The notes beneath the pieces were generated by a model. That model saw only the letters and a list, made by a program, of their open reading frames with translations. It did not search any database and was not told the DNA's origin. A program made the position numbers and the translations under genes. From Bos javanicus (lineage: Eukaryota > Chordata > Mammalia > Artiodactyla > Bovidae): DNA of 64,000 bases. Below, one piece after another: positions 58,690-64,000 of this stretch (position 1 is the stretch's first letter; each line of letters begins with the position of its first letter). The stretch spans positions 61,581,614 through 61,645,613 of the forward strand of contig NC_083882.1 in NCBI RefSeq assembly GCF_032452875.1, written 5' to 3'.

Positions 58690-58872
58690 ATTTTTTTAAT
58701 TTATTTTTATTTTTAAAGTCTTTATTGAATTTGTTACAATACTGCTTCTGTTTAATATTTTGGGTTTTTTTGGCCACAAGGCAGGTGGGATCTTAGTTCC
58801 CTCATCAGGGGTCAAACCCGTACCCTCTGCATTGGAAGAAGTTTTAACCATTGGAAAACTAGGGAAGTTCGT
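58690..58872 (-). repeat. CHR-type SINE
   Basis: T-rich tail, 'ggtgggatcttagttccctc', 'ggggtcaaacccgtaccctc' and 'aaaactagggaagtt' in reverse orientation. Old and diverged. Confidence 0.8.
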
Positions 58873-59350
58873 ACTATTTTTTTTCCCCTGTAATTTGACC
58901 AACCATTGTTTATTATTGTGTAGTGAGATTATTTTATTTTGTATTGAAGTGGTAGCTATTTTACTGAAGACACCTCTTATGAAAAAAATCTCTGTGTAGG
59001 AAAGAAACTTTTGTAGATAAAGCAAAAGGAAAAACATTTGAAATATGTTCCCCCTGTTGATTAACATCAGTGCTCCTAAAAGAGAGGAAAAGGGGAAAAA
59101 AGGAAAACAAACTGGATCACCTGTGCCTGGCTTACTGGAGTCCTCTGTATGTCAGGCATCTTTATCCTTTTGCTCTGGATGCATCTTTCAAGCTCCCTTA
59201 CTTGCCTGGGAACTGGTTAAGGACAGCAATGGTGTCCTACTCCAACTGAGGTATCCACAAGCCAATAAATTGAAGACTCTCTTATTCCACAGACCTTTAT
59301 AAGATGCTCATATGAGTCTCTGTGAGATGGGACCATTCCCAAGTTGAGAG
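58873..59350. other. Single-copy DNA, no gene seen
   Basis: Nothing recognised. Confidence 0.4.
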
Positions 59351-59478
59351 GCTGCTGCACTGCTGCTAAGTCGCATCAGTCGTGTCTGACTCTGTGCGAC
59401 CCCATAGATGGCAGCCCACCAGGCTCCACCGTTCCTGGGATTCTCCAGGCAAGAACACTGGACTGGGTTGCCATTTCC
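59351..59478 (-). repeat. BOV-A2 monomer
   Basis: One reverse BovA monomer with a (GCT)n tail broken by a CA ('gctgctgcactgctgctaag'). Confidence 0.88.
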
Positions 59479-59535
59479 TGTCATCAATAAGTATATAGTA
59501 ATGTTACTTAATCAGACAAGGAAGTTAACTGTTAA

Positions 59536-59997
59536 ACAAAGGTCTGTCTAGTCAAAGTTATGGTTTTTCCAGTAGACATGTATGGATGTGAGAGTTGGAC
59601 TATTAAGACAGCTGAGCATTGAAGAATTGATGCTTTTGAACTGTGGTGTTGGAGAAGACTCTTGAGAGTCCCTGGCCTGCAAGGAGATCCAACCAGTCCA
59701 TCCTAAAGGAGATCAGTCCTGAATAGTCATTGGGAGGACTGAGGCTGAAGCTGAAATTCCAGTACTTTGGCCACCTGATGTGAAGAACTGACTCATTGGA
59801 AAAGACCCTAACACTGGGAAAGATTGAAGGCAGGAGGAGAAGGGGATGACAGAGGATGAGATGGTTGGATGGCATCACCAACTCGATGGACATGAGTTTG
59901 AGCAAGCTCTGGGAGTTGGTGATGGACAGGGAAGCCTGGCGTGCTGCAGTCCATGGGGTCGCAAAGAGTTAGACATGACTAAGTGACTGAACTGAAC
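59536..59997 (+). repeat. BovB 3' end fragment
   Basis: From 'aacaaaggtctgtctagtc' to 'gtgactgaactgaac'. The expected CGA in the ORF2 tail is again TGA (59781-59783). A BovA body follows directly. Confidence 0.9.
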
Positions 59998-60115
59998 AAA
60001 GGAAATGGCAACCCACCCCAGTATTTTTGCCTGAAAAATTCCATGAACAGAGGAGCCTGGCGGGCTACAGTCCATGGGGTCAAAAAGAGTCAAGCATGAC
60101 TGAGCAACTGAGCAC
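59998..60115 (+). repeat. BovA body fragment (Bov-tA 3' part)
   Basis: 'Ggaaatggcaacccacccc' to 'gcatgactgagcaactgagc'. It directly adjoins the end of the BovB fragment in the same orientation. Confidence 0.88.
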
Positions 60116-60117
60116 AA

Positions 60118-60419
60118 AATGTCCTACTGTGGCATTATCTGATGGCTGTTATCTGTGTCAAAGTATTTTATTTGTTTTATCCCTAAAGATGGGAGTTTTT
60201 ATGCTTTTACTTAATTTTGTGACTATTTAAGTACCATCCATTAGAACTGCCATTATGAAGAATATCTGAGATCTTTAGAATCATGTAGGTAGGCTGTCTG
60301 CATGATGTGTCTTTAAAAAGGTTTGTAAACAGAACTTTACAGGGGACATTATGTTGTGTATGGAAATGTATTTTAAAATTAACAATGATTATGCAAAACA
60401 TAGAAAATAATTCACATTT
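60118..60419. other. Single-copy DNA, no gene seen
   Basis: Nothing recognised. Confidence 0.4.
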
Positions 60420-61080
60420 ATCTCCTTATGTTCAGTTGCTTTGGTCAGCATTATTGGATTGATAAGAGAGGATTTGCCTTTTAATTGGTCTTTTCTAGAT
60501 TTCTGGTGAGATTTCCTACCACCATTGATGGCAGGAGCACACAGCCCAAACAAAGCTCATTGAGATACATTTTCAGGATGGTGCATACGGGGGCAGTAAT
60601 TTATGAACAGTAATAGGAGCTGGGTATGCAATTCCCTGCCCAACAGCAGAATAAGTATACCCCACTGATTTACTGAGTTCACTAAAAATGCTTGAGTAAA
60701 AAAGATAAAATTCAGCTGCCGTTCACCTCATTTGTAAGTTGGAATTCCTTAAAAGCAATTGGAAAAAAAAGAATGACGTGAAAATCACGATTAACCATTA
60801 CACACTAAGAACTATATATATTTTTTAAAAGAGGAGTTGGCAGTGAAAAATTAGCTGGACCTTGCCACATAGGAAATGAAAAAATTAACTTTCACTGTTC
60901 TGTGATGTTGCTGCAAATTCGCTGTGTTGCAAGCTGCATTTTACCCCTCAAGGGATCTGAAAACTTATCAGATTTTATTAATTTATTGGCTCTGTGCTGA
61001 GGTGTATTGTAAACCAATTTTAAGTACTTCATTTTGCTATTTATTCACTGCTCACTAAAAGAAGCAGCCTTTCCTACAAA
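60420..61080. promoter_or_regulatory. Candidate conserved non-coding element
   Basis: Repeat-free block with SOX-like ACAAAG (about 60550), a TGACGTGA-like CRE (about 60775), TTTAATTGG and ATTAACT homeodomain-like sites. No coding frame. It resembles conserved non-coding DNA, but this is inference from appearance only. Confidence 0.3.
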
Positions 61081-61374
61081 CCCTGAGGGTTTCCATAATC
61101 AGTTATATTATAGCTTTCCTCAACCTGAGGATATGAAATCTAAATACATTTAAATATTTTATTTGATGTTTCTTAATGGGTGTCACCTTCATTCCTGATT
61201 TGCAAAATTAAGGACATATTCTTTCAGCACTGGCATCAAGGTTGGGGATTGAGGGTGTGATTGAAGGAGTACCCCCTTCCTTCCTATTTATAGTAGATGG
61301 CAATTTTACCTCTCCCCTTCTTCTGGAGACAAAGATCAGCAAATGAGGATGGTGAAGTAGGAATGCTCATTTTA

Positions 61375-61762
61375 CCTGTGATAAATCATAATGGAAAAGA
61401 ATATGAAAAAGAATACATATGTGTATACATGCACACATATATGCATGCCTGCTAAGTCGGTTCAGTCATCTCCAACTCTTTGTGACCCTATAGAGTGTAA
61501 CCTGCCAGGCTCCTCTGTCCATAGGATTCTCCAGGCACGAATACTGCAGTGGGTTGCCATGTTCTCCGCCATGGGATCTTCCTGACCCAAGTATTGAACC
61601 CACATCTCTTATGTGTCCTGCGTTGGCAGGCACGTTCTTTACCATTAGCGCCCCTGGGAAGTCCATACACACACATGCACATATAACTGAGTCATTTTGC
61701 TGTATAGCAGAAATTAACACAACATTGTACTTCAACACTTCTTAATAAATTAAAAAATAAGA
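61375..61762 (+). repeat. Artiodactyl-type L1 3' end with target-site duplication
   Basis: 'Ataatggaaaagaatatg' at the left and 'ttttgctgtatagcagaaa' at the right are L1 3' UTR. A perfect 13-bp repeat AATGCTCATTTTA flanks the unit (61362-61374 and 61763-61775). A Bov-tA splits it. Confidence 0.9.
61445..61663 (-). repeat. Bov-tA SINE inside L1
   Basis: Complete reverse Bov-tA ('gcctgctaagtcggttcag' to 'gcccctgggaagtcc') lying in the TG/TA-rich part of the L1 3' UTR. Confidence 0.9.
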
Positions 61763-61775
61763 AATGCTCATTTTA

Positions 61776-63420
61776 GAATGAGCATGAAGTTGACTGGCAG
61801 GGTCAGAGAATGGTAGAGAAGAGATGAGAGCCGTGGTTTGGCACCAGGAGATTTGAAGGCTGAGAGATGGGAAGGAAGACAGGGGAGTGATGGGAGAGAG
61901 GTGAGGTCGGGGTGGAGGTGGAGAGGAGAAAAAGAAAACCTCTCGTAAATGGAAATGGCGAGGGGCACCCAGCTGGAATTCCCAGGACTTGGTGGTTCTA
62001 GACAGGGTTCTATTCTAATTAGCTGCTAGGGTTGATGGCTGTGATCAGTCCTGCTCAGCACCTGCTTCATTTTCTTCCCTCCCCCCAGGGTTGAGAGGTA
62101 AAATCCAGGGTGCTCAGTTAAATCTAAATGTTAGACAAATAAGAATAATGTTTTTATAAAAGTATGGTCCAAGAGTTGCATGAGACATACTTATATTAAA
62201 AAAAAAAAGTATTCTGTGTTTATTGGATATTTTGTATTTTCTTTGCTAGATCTGGAAACTCTACCCAACTGACCCAGAGTGATACCGGGAGCTTAGTGCA
62301 AGCACATGCAGAGGTTCCCCAAAAATGGGGCCAATATCAATGTCAGTCTGAAAATTCCCCCTTGGTCAAATTTCTAAGAATCTTGAGGTTAGTTTTTTTT
62401 TTTCCTTTCCTCTTACCCCAGTCATCTTTAGATAACACTGCAAATATTTTCTCTTTTGTTTTCTGATACCTAACTCTTCTGTCCATCTACTGCCCACCCC
62501 CGTCCCCAGTTAATCACTCCCTTCCTCTGCTTCCCTCAACTCTTCCCAGTGTCTCCAGGAGACAAAGTGATAATTGACAAAGTGATCTTTACCTAAATGT
62601 TTGAGTTTCCTCATCTATTAATGGAAACCTTGTTCTTCCTTGAGGATCTTACTTCCTTTGTAGCTGTCTTAAGTTGAGGTCACTCTGTGAGTTACCCCAA
62701 GAAGTATGGAGTGTGGAAACAGAGGGAACATTCTCACTGTAACTTCCGAATCTCATGAGAGCCCATTCTCTCTGTGTTCACCATACTCTTCCCTTCTTTG
62801 CTGACAACTTCTCTCCTGTTCAGTCTCCACAGGTAATAAAGCCTTTGTCAACTGTCATCAAGAGTCCATTTCTCCATCCTTTAATTCTGGACTGGCCTTG
62901 TAAGTTTTTTGGCCAATCAAATGAGCCAGAAAGGACCTCAAGCTGCTACTGAACAGAGATCTTAAGAAGTCTTGCAGCTGTCTTTGTGTCACTATCAGAA
63001 CACTTCTACTTGTGAACAGACTGAGTGGAGTTGATGGGAGATGGAGACCATGTGGAGCAGAAATAAGCAGACCAGCTGAGATCCAACCACCACATGAATG
63101 AATGAGGACATTCTAGACTTTCCGTCCCCAGTAGGGCTGCCAACTACAAAGATCAGCTGATTCCACTTAGGCCAGACATTTTGGGCTGTCCCAGTTATCT
63201 CAGTCAACTCACAGAACATGAGCTAGATAATAAATATTTGCGGTTTTTAGGTACTAGGTTGTGGGGCACTTGGGTCATCTTTTCCTTTTTATATATAAAT
63301 TCTATCACTATCCTTGAGAATTTCAGTGTCCATATAGAGATTTTACAGACATCCTTTATTACATGATTTGGCTTCTTCATCTTTGGAGAACTTTACCTTC
63401 ATCTTAAAAAAAGTACAGCT
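61776..63420. other. Single-copy DNA, no gene seen
   Basis: Purine-rich stretch at 61795-61940. No recognised repeat or exon; short open frames lack domains. Confidence 0.45.
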
Positions 63421-63687
63421 TGATACCTATCTATCTGTATATACACACTACTATGTATAACATAGATGCTGATACTAAGGAATACTGTATAGCACTGGGA
63501 ACTATACTCAATACTCATGCTCCCTTAGGCAGTACGCATACTACTCAGTACTCTGTGGTGACCTAAATGGGAAAGAAGTCTAAAAAAGAGGGGGTGTATG
63601 TATATGTGTAACTGACTCTCTTTACTGTACAGCAGAAACTAACACAACATTGTAAAGCAAGTATACTCCAATAAAAATTTTAAAAAT
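63421..63687 (+). repeat. Artiodactyl-type L1 3' end
   Basis: 'Cactactatgtataacatag', 'actgtatagcactgggaac', 'tttactgtacagcagaaac' and 'tatactccaataaaaattt' in L1 order. TACAGCT at 63414-63420 and 63688-63694 is the core of a probable target duplication. A 27-nt filler sits at 63516-63542. Confidence 0.88.
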
Positions 63688-63694
63688 TACAGCT

Positions 63695-64000
63695 AACGTT
63701 AATGGTTAGGATATGGAGAAAGAGACAGAGAGGGTAAAAGGGAGTGGGACCAAGTCTCAAGACTGATCTAAAGAGCTGAACTGTTTTTCAGATTGGCAGG
63801 AGAAGTGATGACCAGGCAAGAGGGAAACCTTCTGTGGAAAGACAGTCAAGTTTAGACAGTTTAATCAAACTTCCCTGTCTGAAAAATATCTTCCCCTCAA
63901 TCTGCCAAGGGCCAAACTTCCCCAAATAAATACCCAAGCCAAAAAAAAAAAAAAAAATGAACAGGGCTTGATTGAAATAGGTTGTAATTAAATAGTGTCT
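63695..64000. other. Single-copy DNA with an A tract
   Basis: A run of 17 A at 63941-63957 may be the tail of an unrecognised retrocopy. Nothing else is recognised before the window ends. Confidence 0.35.

Noticed and set aside
1..64000. CRISPR array, toxin-antitoxin or phage-like system
   Set aside because: No regularly spaced identical repeats, operons or prokaryotic-type genes; the sequence is a mammalian nuclear genome.

Overview
The window is nuclear DNA of a pecoran ruminant (cattle, sheep or goat type). The diagnostic elements are BovB (RTE) LINEs, Bov-tA and BOV-A2 SINEs with (AGC)n tails, older cetartiodactyl CHR-type SINEs and artiodactyl-type L1 3' ends, over a background of mammal-wide MIR, L2, MER20, MLT1-like and Tigger/hAT relics. 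Species cannot be fixed from sequence alone. No intact protein-coding gene, RNA gene, CRISPR array or bacterial or viral system is visible. Consensus sequences used to recognise repeat families are recalled knowledge, not a database search.

Layout. Positions 1-2240 are a strong CpG island, probably the promoter and 5' exon region of a gene that mostly lies outside the window. A minus-strand splice donor with an upstream uORF is the best exon-like signal, but no protein could be recognised and no symbol is given. From 2.2 to 12.9 kb the DNA is AT-rich and mostly single-copy, with two stretches (10.06-10.90 and 12.56-12.73 kb) that look like conserved non-coding elements. From 12.9 to 28.7 kb the window is repeat-rich, with a near full-length but inactivated BovB at 21.08-24.77 kb. 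From 28.7 to 51.3 kb there are a solo class I-type LTR (30681-31131), L2 and L1 fragments, and several nested insertions. A second, 5'-truncated BovB lies at 47.83-49.27 kb. From 51.3 to 64 kb repeats thin out and the most enhancer-like sequences appear (56.70-57.04 and 60.42-61.08 kb), which is typical of the flank or large intron of a developmental gene.

How the parts relate. The only coding sequence is decayed BovB ORF2, whose domains are endonuclease then reverse transcriptase. The SINEs share the BovB 3' end and would have been mobilised by active BovB elsewhere. Target-site duplications read directly from the sequence date many insertions relative to each other: BOV-A2 into BovB (three times), BovB into L1 (twice, one carrying an AT-rich block), BovB into CHR, CHR into L1, Bov-tA into L1, and an L1 3' end into BovB. 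I found no convincing new biological system. The items most worth a second look are the 56.7-57.0 kb candidate enhancer, the CpG island, a perfect 15-bp inverted repeat at 47.6 kb, the shared RT frameshift in two BovB copies, and two odd insertion structures (17.0-17.6 and 29.8 kb).
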